Shown here: positions 45,291 through 54,865 of the stretch, one piece after another
How positions within the stretch are numbered: the stretch's first letter is position 1
How the letters are laid out: every line of letters starts with the position of its first letter
Source of the DNA: Hippasteria phrygiana
Taxonomy: Eukaryota; Echinodermata; Asteroidea; Valvatida; Goniasteridae
DNA length: 64,000 bases
Direction: 5' to 3'
NCBI GenBank assembly: GCA_037893225.1
Contig: JAZGUH010000451.1
Coordinates: 2,622,001 to 2,686,000, forward strand
Notes under the pieces: model-generated
Seen by the model: only the letters and a program-made list of their open reading frames with translations
Databases searched by the model: none
What the model was told of the DNA's origin: nothing
Made by a program: the position numbers and the translations under genes

Positions 45291-47509
45291 ATCTGATCAG
45301 TTTTTGCACCCTCTGCTGCATGCTTTTTTGCAGGAGTGGACTATTTCGCAAGGGTTTAAGTTGTGTGAATTTTCTTGCGATCTGGATTTTTTTCTTTATG
45401 GCTTTATTTATTTATTACATTTCTTTACCCAGGGTATGCCCAAACAGTTTAAAACTGGTTTCCATTGGGGCCCTGCATATTATTAGTTAAAACTGAATAT
45501 TTACACATTCATACAAAATATTTAAACAAATACAATAATGTTTACACAAATAAATCAATTTTATGTTAACTTTTCAACTCTCCAGAAGCCTATTCCTGAT
45601 ATACGGGATGGGCGAAAAACCCGCGAAAAAACCTTCAAGGGTGAAAAACAAGGGAAAATTCCCATCCGGCTCCAAAGTATTTTGGCAACCAAGTTTATAA
45701 CTCCGCAGATCAGCGTAAATGACAGAAATATCACTGATAGATGGCTTTACTTAGCTCCGATTTAAATGTACTTAAGGAGTTTATGGTTCTCATTTGTTCA
45801 GGCAGATTATTCCATATACTGGCACCACTCACAGCGAAACTTGTCACGTAGCATTCCTTTTTGGCGAAAGGAACTTTCAGTGCCATTTGGGTCGATTGTC
45901 GTGTTTCACGAATCACTGTAAGTGGTGTGAACAGATTTGTCATGTACAAAGGAGTCATTTTGTTAAGGCTTTTGAAAACAAAGATAGCCTTTTTGGACTG
46001 AACTCTTTCTTTAAAAGGAATCAAATTTAGTCTGGCAAACATATCAGCTGAGGGGTGAGGGAGGTACATTTAAGGATTATCTGTGCCGCTCTTTTTAGAC
46101 ATTTGTTGAGGGTATTGTCGTGAGATATGTACCTTCCTCCCCACACCGTACAACAATACTCTAAAGATGGCATAACTAAACTCACAACTCGAAGAGAAAA
46201 TTTATGAGTTGGGAATGTGAGAGTGGGCCTTTAGTGGTGAAGATGGGCTCAGAAATAGAGTCGGATGCAGGGACACTGTCGTCAATCTGTGTGTCCTCCC
46301 ACGATATAGAGTCCGTGTCGGTGCCAATTTCGGAGATTAAGGTTGAAACGGAAGGGGTGGTTGCTTGGGAAGCGGTTGGGGTGTCGGGGACGGTGGTGAT
46401 CTGGTGTTCCATAGGGAAGTTGTGTTTTCTGGCTATTTCCTTATGGGGGAGGGGGACTTCAGGGGAACCAGGTGGGGACGGTCATCTACAGGTTCTGAAG
46501 TTGGTTGTTTTCGTTTAGAAACGATATCGGAGAACAATGGTACTCATATCGGGACGGGTGGCGTGCCCCAGATATTATCGGTGTGTTTCTTGGAGAGAGG
46601 TTTGGGGGTGGAGGGCTTGGAAGTTACGGCAATACCCTTACCCGTAGCTGGGGAACGATCTGGGTCGGCGGCGGGGGCCGCCGAAGTTACAACCGCCGTG
46701 CCTGAACGGGCAGGTCGTTTGGTAAGAGTTTGGTCCGCCCAGACACCGGCCGACGCAGCTGAGCGGGCGGGGCTCATTGGCTAAGTAGCTAGGGAGAGAG
46801 TCCATTTACCGGACCCGGCCGAGTCACCCGCGCCATGGATGCTGGGCGCTCGACCGTTGGGGCGGTACTCACCGTACGAGCGGGAGGGCCGGACGGGGTG
46901 GGCGGACCAGACGTGGAGGGTTTAAAAATTTTGGGCGGCTGGTTTGGATCAGATTTGTTGTGGTGGATGAAGGTGGGAGGGGGATTCAAGGGGTATATTT
47001 GGCTGTTATTGTGCTGGCCATCGTTGGGGTAGTCATTTTTTTTTGGGGGGGGGGGGGGGGGCTTTTTTTGCATGAGCGGCTTATGTGGCCAAACTCACCA
47101 CAATTGAAGCACCGAACGGACTCCGTGGAAAGAAATACACGGTAACTGACCCCGGAATAGGTGAAAGTGATATGGTCTGGGGGAAAGATGTTGGGATCTA
47201 GAAGAACATGAACATTGCGTCTGAATGACATGATGTGGGATAATTCCTTGTTCTTAAAACCCAGGGGTATGGGCGGATTTGAGAGGCCACCTTACAAAAT
47301 CCCGACAAATTATTTATGAGCACGGCGTTGGGGATGTCAGGGTAGACATTGGATAGGGTTAGACGAGTGGTTGGTTTTAGGAGAGGGGAGAGTTCAATAA
47401 AAGAGTCCCCATAACGGAGGCCATGTTGCACAGCATCTATAACAGCGACCAACAAAGCTGCGCTCACGGCTGGCTGGCCCTGAATAGACGGTTCCGCCCG
47501 ACCGGCCAT
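45291..47509 (-). pseudogene. LINE A' ORF1, interrupted
   Basis: Starts MAGRAEPSIQGQP, then a deletion removes the NNG...SRISNGR region seen in B. AVIDAVQHGLRYGDSFIELS, CFNCGEFGHISRSC (CCHC) and the proline-rich linker follow. The frame breaks several times. The C-terminal domain is cut after KGPLSHSQLINFL by the LINE fragment at 45408-46190 and resumes at 45291-45400. Confidence 0.8.
45408..46190 (-). mobile_element. CR1-like LINE 3' fragment inserted in A' ORF1
   Basis: On the minus strand, LEYCCTVWGGRYIS, then FKERVQSKKAIFVFKSLNKM and AVSGASIWNNLPEQMRTINS form the C-terminal tail found behind the RT of CR1/Rex-type LINEs. One frame change lies near 46070. The 3' end runs into aatgtaataaataaataaa at about 45410-45428, a typical LINE tail. 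5'-truncated. Its insertion point is defined by comparison with copy B. Confidence 0.75.
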
Positions 47510-47719
47510 GATGGCCAGTCCTATGAAAAAGCAGTACAGTAAAATGTAAAAAATTAATTTAAAATTACGCGAAAATAGAGAAACCCGACAAGGAGAACTC
47601 GGTCTAGCAGTATCTAAGTAACAAAAGGAGAGACCTAATAAGAAACTAGGACCATACGAGGTCTAAAAGCTCCAAAAATCTTACTTTTTCCGGAACTCAA
47701 TCGAAACACGTCCGAACAC

Positions 47720-47733
47720 GAAGAAGAAGAAGA
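47720..47733 (+). repeat. (GAA)n junction between LINE A' and B
   Basis: About 4 GAA units separating the 5' end of A' (ccgaacac) from the 3' end of B (actttttttttgactc). Confidence 0.9.
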
Positions 47734-48196
47734 CTTTTTTTTTGACTCTTCAAATGAAGACTTTATTTCACTTGAATTGAACACAAGACAAATATTAACG
47801 AATATATGTATATATACAAAGTGTAAATCATACAAATAAAAGGGTTGTAATCTGATTTCACAGAAAGTCGATCAGTAATAAACAAAATCGTTTTGAAAAC
47901 GAGAAAATGCAAAGTAAGCACCTAAATACATAAATTACTATTTGATGAGACTAATTCACGAAATGCAACGTCACCGCGGCCAGCCTATTGGCTGTGTACT
48001 ACTGCCAAACTAGCTTACCGCGGTGACGAAGCAAGGGATCAAAAAGACCAAAGAAATCAAAACCATAAACATTAATAATAACATTCAATAACAGAATACA
48101 TTAAGTATTAACGACTAATTCAATGAACAATAAATTAATGAACAGTTGTTTAACGAAAAGGGAAAGAGAAAGACAGGGGGAGGGGGGGGGGGGGGA

Positions 48197-48400
48197 GGCC
48201 CGGGCCACTTAGACAGTGCCGAAGCACGTCTCGCCCTAGGCGAAACAGCTGTCACGGACTCGGGCCAGCGACCCCTAGGGAAAAAAAAGATACAAAAAGA
48301 TAGTAACGAAAAAAAAAGGGGGGTTGTGGGGAGGGGGGAGGAGGAGGGGGAGCCACCGGCATATCTGTATGTGGGCGCACTGGCACCCACTGCAGGCGGC
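48197..48400 (-). other. B 3' UTR RNA-fold candidates and C tract
   Basis: Fold 2 at 48197-48266 has base stem GGCCCG/CGGGCC, inner GACAG/CTGTC and hairpin TCGCC/GGCGA. It abuts a G14 run (C tract in RNA) at 48182-48195. Fold 1 (gccaccggc ... gtgggcgc/gcacccac ... ggcggc) is at 48351-48400. The order of the two folds relative to ORF2 is opposite to copies C and D. Confidence 0.65.
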
Positions 48401-48439
48401 TTCCAAGGGAGGAAAGGAGGGGAAGGAGGATCAATAAAA

Positions 48440-51400
48440 TCAGATCAACCATGTTATCTTTTCTTTAACAATAGTGTAGAGGGCGTTGTTTATTGACCAC
48501 TTTTTGTGAAATTCCTGAGGTTTACCTATAAGATTGAAGTAGTGAAGGTCGAGAGTAATTTTGGTTTTTAGCCGAAGGGTCCAGATGAGAAGGGGGTCTG
48601 CAAAACGGACAGTACGATATAAGTGATAGATGGTGGTTTTGAGGCTAACAATCAGGAAGTTTCCAAGATCAACCGCCTCCTTGTAGCATCTCTTGGCGCG
48701 CGGAATTAGCGTCCAGTATAGGTTGAAGTCAAGCTGGAGGTTGGGAAGAATTCTGGAGAGGAGAGCGTGGAGCAGATTGAGTGCCGGTTGGATAGCTGGA
48801 CAGATGATAAACAAATGGTGTATAGTGCCTCTCTCTCCGCACCACCCGCATTCTGAAGGGATGTCGCAGTTGAGGTGTTGAAGAACAGGGAGTGAAGGAA
48901 GAACACCGTGGAGGAGTTTAAATTGGACGTCGCCGTCTTTCTTGGATGTGGGAAGTCTATAGATGGCCTTCCATTGAATGGGCTGGGCTTCGTCAAAAAA
49001 ACCCAGAGAGTGCCATTTGGTCAATGTTGTAGATGGAAGAGAGTTAACTTGATGGTTGAAGATGGCATACAGACGTTTTGAAGGTAGAGAGAGACCATTA
49101 GAATCAGATGAGATGATGCATTCCAGAGGAAGGTTGTGGAGTGAAGGGGCAGTGCAGAGAGATTCAGGCGAGGTCAGGCAGCCAAGTTCATTAAGGAGAC
49201 TTGGGAAGTGCGAGATGAGGTTGCGGCGAAGTTGAAGAAGTTCCATATTGAGAACGCGAAGAGACGGCGGGCGAGGTCGAAGAAGAGGAGAAACTATGGT
49301 CTCAGAGTCCAGCCACAGGCCGCTTTGGTCAAGCAAATGTTTGACGGTTTTGATCCCACACGCCAAGAGACGCTGAGAAGGGGTATCATCATCCGGGTGA
49401 GAAATGAGGGGACAATTAAGAGGAAGATTGATAACATGGTTGATAGAGTTGGGAGGTACGACTAGTCGAGCTCCGGATACCGACCAAGCACGCATAAGCT
49501 CACTGTAGAAACATGGGAGACTGGTCTGAAATTTAGGATTGATATGTGTAAAGAAAAGTTCAAGGCCAAAATTAAGTTTTTTGTACTTCCGGAGGAAGTA
49601 ATCAACAAGAATGTAGGCGGGATGAGAGCAATGATTGATGTAACGTTGAATGAGGGAGAAACGGAAGGTTAGTATGCGTGCTTGGAGGCATGCAAGACCG
49701 AGTCCTCCCTTGTCAGGTTTCTGAAAAAGAGTCTGTCTCCTTAGCAAGTGCCTCCCATTGGACCAGACGAAGCCGACAAGCATTTCTTGGAGTTCATTTA
49801 AAACTGTATCTGGTGGGGAAATAACGGCGAGGCAGTGAAAGATTTTAGAGGCAGCAAGTTGGTTGGCTATGAGAATTTTTCCTTTGAAAGAGAGAGTGTG
49901 ACATAGGAAGTTCCAGCGAGTAAGCGTTTGTTTTAATTTATCTTTGCATTTGGACCAGTTTTGTTGGTTGTAATTATTATTGTTTCCCAAGTGAATGCCA
50001 AGGAAAGCCAGCCCCTCTTTGTTCCACTGAAAACCGAGGGGCTTGTCACCTCGTCCGGTCCAAGATCCGGCCCACAAACCCTGGGATTTATTATAGTTAA
50101 GATGTGCAGCAGAGGCTCGACTATAGAGGCTGTACACTTCATTAATGACATTAAAGCCCGAGTCAGTGGTGACAAAGACAGAGACATCGTCTGCGTACGC
50201 CGACACAGAGCAATATTTATTGGTATTTGGGAGAGGAAAACTTTTGCTATCTAGGTTATTTCTAAGGGAATTAATAAGTGGTTCTATGGCAATAGTATAC
50301 AGCAGCCCCGAGAGCGGGCATCCTTGACGTATGCCTTTTTCAAAGGGAAAAGGCGCGGTAAGAGAACCGCGCACTTTGATTAGGCTCTCGGCGCCGCTGT
50401 ACAGCAGACGGACAGAGGCTATGAAGCAGTCCCCAAAACCCATGGCTCTCATGGTCTTGAAAAGGTAGTCGTGATCAACATTGTCAAACGCCTTTTTCTG
50501 ATCAAGGTTGACCACGGCTAAGGGAAAATCATTAAAGTTAGATACATTAATAACATCTCTAATTAAATTAATGTTGTCGGAGATAGTACGGCCTGGAATA
50601 CAATAGGTTTGGTCTTCATTTATAACAGTACCAATGCATTGTTTTATTCTATTCGCAAGCACCTTGGCAAAGATCTTATAATCAGTGTTAAGAAGGGAGA
50701 CAGGGCGCCAATTGGCGATGTCGGTAAGATCTCCTTTCTTTGGGAGTAGAGTAATGACGGCTCTGTAAAAGGAGCAAGGAAGCGAGCCATTCTCTAGGGC
50801 AAAATTAAAGACAGTGAAAAGATCATCTTTGAAGGTGGGCCAGAAGGACTGATAGAATTCAGAGGTGAGTCCGTCTAGACCTGGAGTTTTGTCTTTGCCA
50901 AGGTGCTCGACGGCTAAGTCGACTTCCTCACGACTAAGGGGGAAATCAAGGTCTTCCGAGTCGGAGGGGTCAAGTTTAGTTAAATTAGAAAGAAGAGGCT
51001 CGAGAGCGCTCTCATCAGTCTGGACTCGGCTGTAAAGAGTTTTGTAGAATTGACGAATGTGGTTTTTTATTTCAGAAGGATCGTCAGAGATGATACCGGT
51101 ATCAAGGCGAATATTGGAGATAGTTTTAGATTGAGAGCGAGTTTTCTCAAGGTTGAAAAAGTAAGATGAGCTAGAATCAGTTTCGTTTATATGCTTAAAA
51201 CGCGATCTGATGAGAGCACCCCGAGCCTCGTTCTTAAGAAGGGAGTTTAATTCTTTCCTTTGTTCTGTAAGAGCATGTTGAATTTCGGGTGTGAAGTCTG
51301 GCGCAGACTGGAGATCATTAATGATTTGATTTATTCTAAGGAGGGATTCGCGTTTGTTCTGGGCCAACTGCGAGGCGTACATTTGCGTGATCGATTTGAT

Positions 51401-52330
51401 GTGGGACTTTCCAAAGTCCCACCATTTGCATATGTTGACAAAATCGGTTTTCTTTTGTTTCCAGTCGGCCCAGAACAAAAGAATAATATCTCTATAGTTC
51501 TGATCTTCGAGGAGGGAATTATTAAGGTGCCAATATGCACTGCCTCGGGTTTGAGAATTAGGTATTTTAAGAACAAGAGAGATGGCGGAGTGATCCGAGA
51601 GAGAGCATGGGATTATTTTGCAAGAAAGCGTAGAAGCAATGAGACCGAAGGAAATATGAAAGCGATCAAGCCTGGCTCTAGAGACTCTATCGGTACTTGA
51701 GGGATTACCTCGGAGCCAGGTAAATTTTTTGTCAACCGGGTTTTGTCTGCGCCAGACATCACACAAAGAGATGCTATTTAAAGCCTCTTTGAGAGCCATG
51801 GCTATTTTGGGTCTATGCTCGGTCGGCATATTCAGACGGTCTAAAGAAGGATTAAGAGTACAATTAAAATCACCACCGACAACAATAACGCCGTCACTGA
51901 CTAGTTTAACGTGCCGATTGAAATTACGCATGGCGCCGAGGGCACTGTTGTCGTCTTGGGGAATAAGAAAATTGTAGAGATTATAAACAGAGTTGTTAAA
52001 GTGTATTTTAACAGCAAGGATATGTCCCTCAAGAATAACCGAGGTTTCAATGATATTGATATCTGATTTTACGAGAACAGTGACCCCGGAGCCACGCGTA
52101 TGACTGGGGTTACATATAGGGGTATAATTGGACCATAACTTCCAACAGGGGCATTTATCTGTCAGGTGATAGGTTTCCTGCAGAAAAATGATGTTGGGGT
52201 TATTGGCAATATTATTGATATAGGCTTGGAAAGAGGCGTTCTTTTGAGGGTCAGAACAGCCTCCAGTGTTGAGTGAGATCAGTGACAGCGCCATCAACAG
52301 GGAAAAAGAAGTGTACAGCTTCAAATTCAT
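48440..52330 (-). CDS. LINE B ORF2: APE endonuclease-reverse transcriptase
   Basis: 1296 residues, intact. The endonuclease spans about 15-255: N21, QE in FLQETYH (E52), GGDFN (152-156) and SDH (245-247). RT core spans about 470-790: KDKTPGLDGLTSEF (480-492), LLPKKGD and WRPVSLLNTDYKIF (529-553), first catalytic Asp in NLDQKKAFDN (D610), GIRQGCPLSG (667-676) and YADD (712-715). A CGWCGERGTIHHLFIIC motif lies near 1160-1176, and the end is KITWLI. It nicks target DNA and copies the RNA by target-primed reverse transcription. Starts 14 bp after the ORF1 stop. The N-terminal about 14 residues before MALSLISLN may not be used; the second Met at 13 is an alternative start. Confidence 0.93.
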   Translation of the reverse strand: MNLKLYTSFSLLMALSLISLNTGGCSDPQKNASFQAYINNIANNPNIIFLQETYHLTDKCPCWKLWSNYTPICNPSHTRGSGVTVLVKSDINIIETSVILEGHILAVKIHFNNSVYNLYNFLIPQDDNSALGAMRNFNRHVKLVSDGVIVVGGDFNCTLNPSLDRLNMPTEHRPKIAMALKEALNSISLCDVWRRQNPVDKKFTWLRGNPSSTDRVSRARLDRFHISFGLIASTLSCKIIPCSLSDHSAISLVLKIPNSQTRGSAYWHLNNSLLEDQNYRDIILLFWADWKQKKTDFVNICKWWDFGKSHIKSITQMYASQLAQNKRESLLRINQIINDLQSAPDFTPEIQHALTEQRKELNSLLKNEARGALIRSRFKHINETDSSSSYFFNLEKTRSQSKTISNIRLDTGIISDDPSEIKNHIRQFYKTLYSRVQTDESALEPLLSNLTKLDPSDSEDLDFPLSREEVDLAVEHLGKDKTPGLDGLTSEFYQSFWPTFKDDLFTVFNFALENGSLPCSFYRAVITLLPKKGDLTDIANWRPVSLLNTDYKIFAKVLANRIKQCIGTVINEDQTYCIPGRTISDNINLIRDVINVSNFNDFPLAVVNLDQKKAFDNVDHDYLFKTMRAMGFGDCFIASVRLLYSGAESLIKVRGSLTAPFPFEKGIRQGCPLSGLLYTIAIEPLINSLRNNLDSKSFPLPNTNKYCSVSAYADDVSVFVTTDSGFNVINEVYSLYSRASAAHLNYNKSQGLWAGSWTGRGDKPLGFQWNKEGLAFLGIHLGNNNNYNQQNWSKCKDKLKQTLTRWNFLCHTLSFKGKILIANQLAASKIFHCLAVISPPDTVLNELQEMLVGFVWSNGRHLLRRQTLFQKPDKGGLGLACLQARILTFRFSLIQRYINHCSHPAYILVDYFLRKYKKLNFGLELFFTHINPKFQTSLPCFYSELMRAWSVSGARLVVPPNSINHVINLPLNCPLISHPDDDTPSQRLLACGIKTVKHLLDQSGLWLDSETIVSPLLRPRPPSLRVLNMELLQLRRNLISHFPSLLNELGCLTSPESLCTAPSLHNLPLECIISSDSNGLSLPSKRLYAIFNHQVNSLPSTTLTKWHSLGFFDEAQPIQWKAIYRLPTSKKDGDVQFKLLHGVLPSLPVLQHLNCDIPSECGWCGERGTIHHLFIICPAIQPALNLLHALLSRILPNLQLDFNLYWTLIPRAKRCYKEAVDLGNFLIVSLKTTIYHLYRTVRFADPLLIWTLRLKTKITLDLHYFNLIGKPQEFHKKWSINNALYTIVKEKITWLI

Positions 52331-52344
52331 AACAAGAGAGAGAA

Positions 52345-53880
52345 TTAGACGTCGAGTTTTTTAATCAGTTTTTGAATCCTCTGCTGCAAACCTTTCTGGA
52401 GCAGGGGACTATTACGAAGGGGTCTTAATTGTTTAACGAGTCCAGGGATGTTTGAGGTGAATTTCTTGGCAACGAGCATTGGTTTTTTTCTGGATTTAAC
52501 GGTGGTTAGGAAGTTGATCAGGTCTGCAGGGGTTAGGGGGCCCTTTGGAATAGGGAGACTAGCAGAAGCAAGGGTAATGTCGTCAATCTGCGCGTCCTCC
52601 CACGATATAGAGTCCGTGTCGGTGCAAGTTTCAGATATTGGGGTGGAGCCAGAAGGGGTTGCGTTGTCCACAGATGGGGAGGAGGTTGGGGTGTCGGGGA
52701 CGGTGGTGATCTGGTGCGCAGTGTCCATAGCCAAGTTAATTCTTCTGGCCATTTTCCTCATGGGGGAGGGGGACTTTAGGGAAACTAAGTGGGGACGATC
52801 ATCTACTAATTCTGGGGATGGTTGTTTACGTTTTGAAACGATTTCAGAGAACGTTCGTGTTGGAGGGGGTGGCGTGCCCCAGACACTGTCTGTGTGTTCT
52901 TTTGAGGGTGGGTTAGTTGCGGGTAGGTTAGTTGCGGGGGGCTTGGAAATGACGGCGGGACTTGGTGCCGGGGCAGCCGCAACGATCTGTCGACCGGACC
53001 CGGTCGAGCCACCCGCGCCGGGGGACGCTGGGCGCTCCACCGCAGGAGCGGGAGGGCCGGACGGGACGGGAGGGCCAGGCGGACCAGACGGGATGGAAGG
53101 TTTGGATTTTTTGGGCGGGTGTGCGGGATCAGATTTGTTTTTTTGGATGAAGGTGGGAGGGGGATTCAAGGGGTTTATCGGGTTGTCATTGCGCTTGGGG
53201 TCGTGGGGATCGTTGTCACTGGGGGCTCTTTTTTTGCACGAGCGACTTATGTGACCAAACTCGCCACAATTAAAACACCGAACGGACTCCGTGGAAAGAA
53301 ATACACGGTAGTTGACTCCGGAGTAGGTGAAGGTGATGTGATCAGGGGGAGTGATGTTAGGATCTAGGAGAACATGTACATTACGTCTGAATGACATGAT
53401 GTGAGATAACTCCTTATCCTTAAAACCCAGGGGTATCGGCCGGATTTGGGATACAACCTTACAAAAGCCAGACAGATTCTTCACGAGCACGGCGTTGGGG
53501 ATTTCAGGATAAACATTGGACAGAGTTAGACGGGTAGTTGGTTTGATAAGGGGGGAGAGTTCAATGAACGAATCCCTATAACGGAGGCCATGTTCCACAG
53601 CGTCTATGACAGCGTCCCTAGTTCTTAAGTAAATGGCAACACGGCCGTTGGAAATACGAGAGGCAGAAATAACGTCTTTGGCAGGCATGTAGTCAGTGAA
53701 GGAGTCGATGTAGGATTGAATAGAGACATTGTCAGACGCTTTGAAAAAAACTCCATTGTTCCTGGTGATTTGCTTAAACGGCTCGTTACCAGGAACAAAA
53801 GGGATAGAGGTAGAGGGGCCCAACACCGTGCTCACGGTCGACTGGCCCCCAACAATAGGCGGTTCAGGCCGACCGGCCAT
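52345..53880 (-). CDS. LINE B ORF1: RNA-binding protein with CCHC knuckle
   Basis: 511 residues, intact. Conserved fold region at about 32-195 (NEPFKQITRNNG, ASRISNGRVAIYL, RLTLSNVYPEIPN, MSFRRNV), which resembles the RRM-like part of LINE ORF1 proteins. One zinc knuckle CFNCGEFGHISRSC (C202, C205, H210, C215) follows, then a long Pro/Ser-rich linker (220-400) and a conserved basic C-terminal domain (KGPLTPADLINFL ... QQRIQKLIKKLDV). It is expected to bind the LINE RNA as a ribonucleoprotein. Intact in the same copy as ORF2. Confidence 0.9.
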   Translation of the reverse strand: MAGRPEPPIVGGQSTVSTVLGPSTSIPFVPGNEPFKQITRNNGVFFKASDNVSIQSYIDSFTDYMPAKDVISASRISNGRVAIYLRTRDAVIDAVEHGLRYRDSFIELSPLIKPTTRLTLSNVYPEIPNAVLVKNLSGFCKVVSQIRPIPLGFKDKELSHIMSFRRNVHVLLDPNITPPDHITFTYSGVNYRVFLSTESVRCFNCGEFGHISRSCKKRAPSDNDPHDPKRNDNPINPLNPPPTFIQKNKSDPAHPPKKSKPSIPSGPPGPPVPSGPPAPAVERPASPGAGGSTGSGRQIVAAAPAPSPAVISKPPATNLPATNPPSKEHTDSVWGTPPPPTRTFSEIVSKRKQPSPELVDDRPHLVSLKSPSPMRKMARRINLAMDTAHQITTVPDTPTSSPSVDNATPSGSTPISETCTDTDSISWEDAQIDDITLASASLPIPKGPLTPADLINFLTTVKSRKKPMLVAKKFTSNIPGLVKQLRPLRNSPLLQKGLQQRIQKLIKKLDV

Positions 53881-54089
53881 GGCGGCCAGCCCTACGAAAA
53901 ACCAATACAGTAAAATGATAACAAATTATCTAGAAATACACCAAAATTAAGAAATCAGACAAGGTGAACTCGGTCTAGCAGTATCTTTGCATTTAAAGGA
54001 GAAACCTAGTAAAGAGACTGGGACCATACGAGGTCTAAAAGCTTTAAAAATCTTACTTTTTCCGGAGCTCGACTAAACACGTCTTACCA
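53881..54089 (-). promoter_or_regulatory. LINE B 5' leader / presumed internal promoter
   Basis: About 200 bp between the GAA tract and the ORF1 ATG. Text such as gagctccgg, ggaccatacgaggtct and gacctagtt-type words is shared with the leaders of A, A' and C. Elements in a head-to-tail array need their own promoter, so it probably lies here; no core motif was identified. Confidence 0.4.
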
Positions 54090-54106
54090 GAAGAAGAAGA
54101 AGAAGA
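54090..54106 (+). repeat. (GAA)n junction between LINE B and C
   Basis: About 5 GAA units between the 5' end of B (gtcttacca) and the 3' end of C (cttttttttgac). Confidence 0.9.
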
Positions 54107-54489
54107 CTTTTTTTTGACTTTTCAGAAGAAAACTTTATTTCCAATTACTATATACAGAGGTCACAAAAATGTACAATAAAAGAATAGTAAACAGAAAGTA
54201 AATTCACAAGGAGAAAACCAATATTTCACAAACTTTACTTTGAGTTAAATATAAACAATACACATGAATAGACAATAATGAATAACACAGTTTTATTTGA
54301 AATTACTGAGAAATAATACAAAAAGTAGACTGTTTGTGTCAATAAGACCAAAAACGAAATACATACACTGTAGAGACAATTTTTTTTACCAATTTATGCA
54401 AGGGAGCATAAGAAAGGAGAAAAGAAAGGGGATCCTGTACGGCCGGGGAAACAGCACGATTTTGGCTGCCCCCGCCGAGGATCCCGGGG

Positions 54490-54830
54490 GGGGGGAGCCA
54501 CCAGAAAACTGGGTGTGGGCCATATGGCCCACTCCGGCGGCTCCCAAAGGGATAGGCGAAAGAAAAAGAAGGGAGAGAAAGGGGTAGGGTCCTGGATGGA
54601 CCCTGGGAGGGGGAGGGTGGACCGAGAGGGGTCAGAGAGGTGAGGAGGAAGGGGGGGGGGGGGGGGACAACCATGTCACAATTATAAACAATTGGGGACA
54701 TAATTGTTGATGGTAGAGGGGGAACAAAAATGGGAGAGGGGGCTAGGGCCAGCCCGAGTCCCAGTGGCAGAGCCGGAACACGTCACACCTAAGCTAAGGC
54801 GAACAGCTATCCAGGACTCGGGCTAGTGAC
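54490..54830 (-). other. C 3' UTR RNA-fold candidates and C tract
   Basis: Fold 2 (54751-54824) has an 11-bp base stem AGCCCGAGTCC/GGACTCGGGCT. A G16 run (C tract in RNA) lies at 54651-54666. Fold 1 (54495-54545) has inner perfect palindrome GTGGGCCATATGGCCCAC and outer GAGCC.../...GGCTC pairing. Order from ORF2: fold 2, C tract, fold 1. Confidence 0.65.
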
Positions 54831-54865
54831 CCCACCCCCTCAAATGGTAGATCAAACCAATCTAA

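Larger units (their letters stand above)
41042..47719 (-). mobile_element. Tx1-like LINE copy A', broken by three insertions
   Basis: Full span between two GAA tracts, with the 5' leader at 47510-47719, ORF1 remains, ORF2 remains and a 3' UTR with AATAAA at 41067-41072 and the conserved hairpin at about 41445-41496. It is interrupted by a CR1-like LINE fragment (about 45408-46190), a tRNA-like repeat (44886-45271) and a MITE (44402-44862), and it has lost the middle of its RT. ORF1 resembles copy B (MAGRAEP start). Confidence 0.85.
47734..54089 (-). mobile_element. Full-length Tx1-like LINE copy B
   Basis: About 6.36 kb bounded by GAA tracts on both sides. Transcribed order: 5' leader (53881-54089), ORF1, 14-bp gap, ORF2, then a roughly 700-bp 3' UTR with conserved folds, C tract and AATAAA (complement at 47762-47767). 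Both ORFs are open, so this copy may be recent. The two-ORF plan with a CCHC knuckle in ORF1 and an APE endonuclease plus RT in ORF2 fits the Tx1/L1 group. Confidence 0.88.

Noticed and set aside
52448..53254. 268-residue plus-strand frame opposite LINE B ORF1
   Set aside because: Antisense shadow; composition follows the complementary codons of ORF1 and has no motif.
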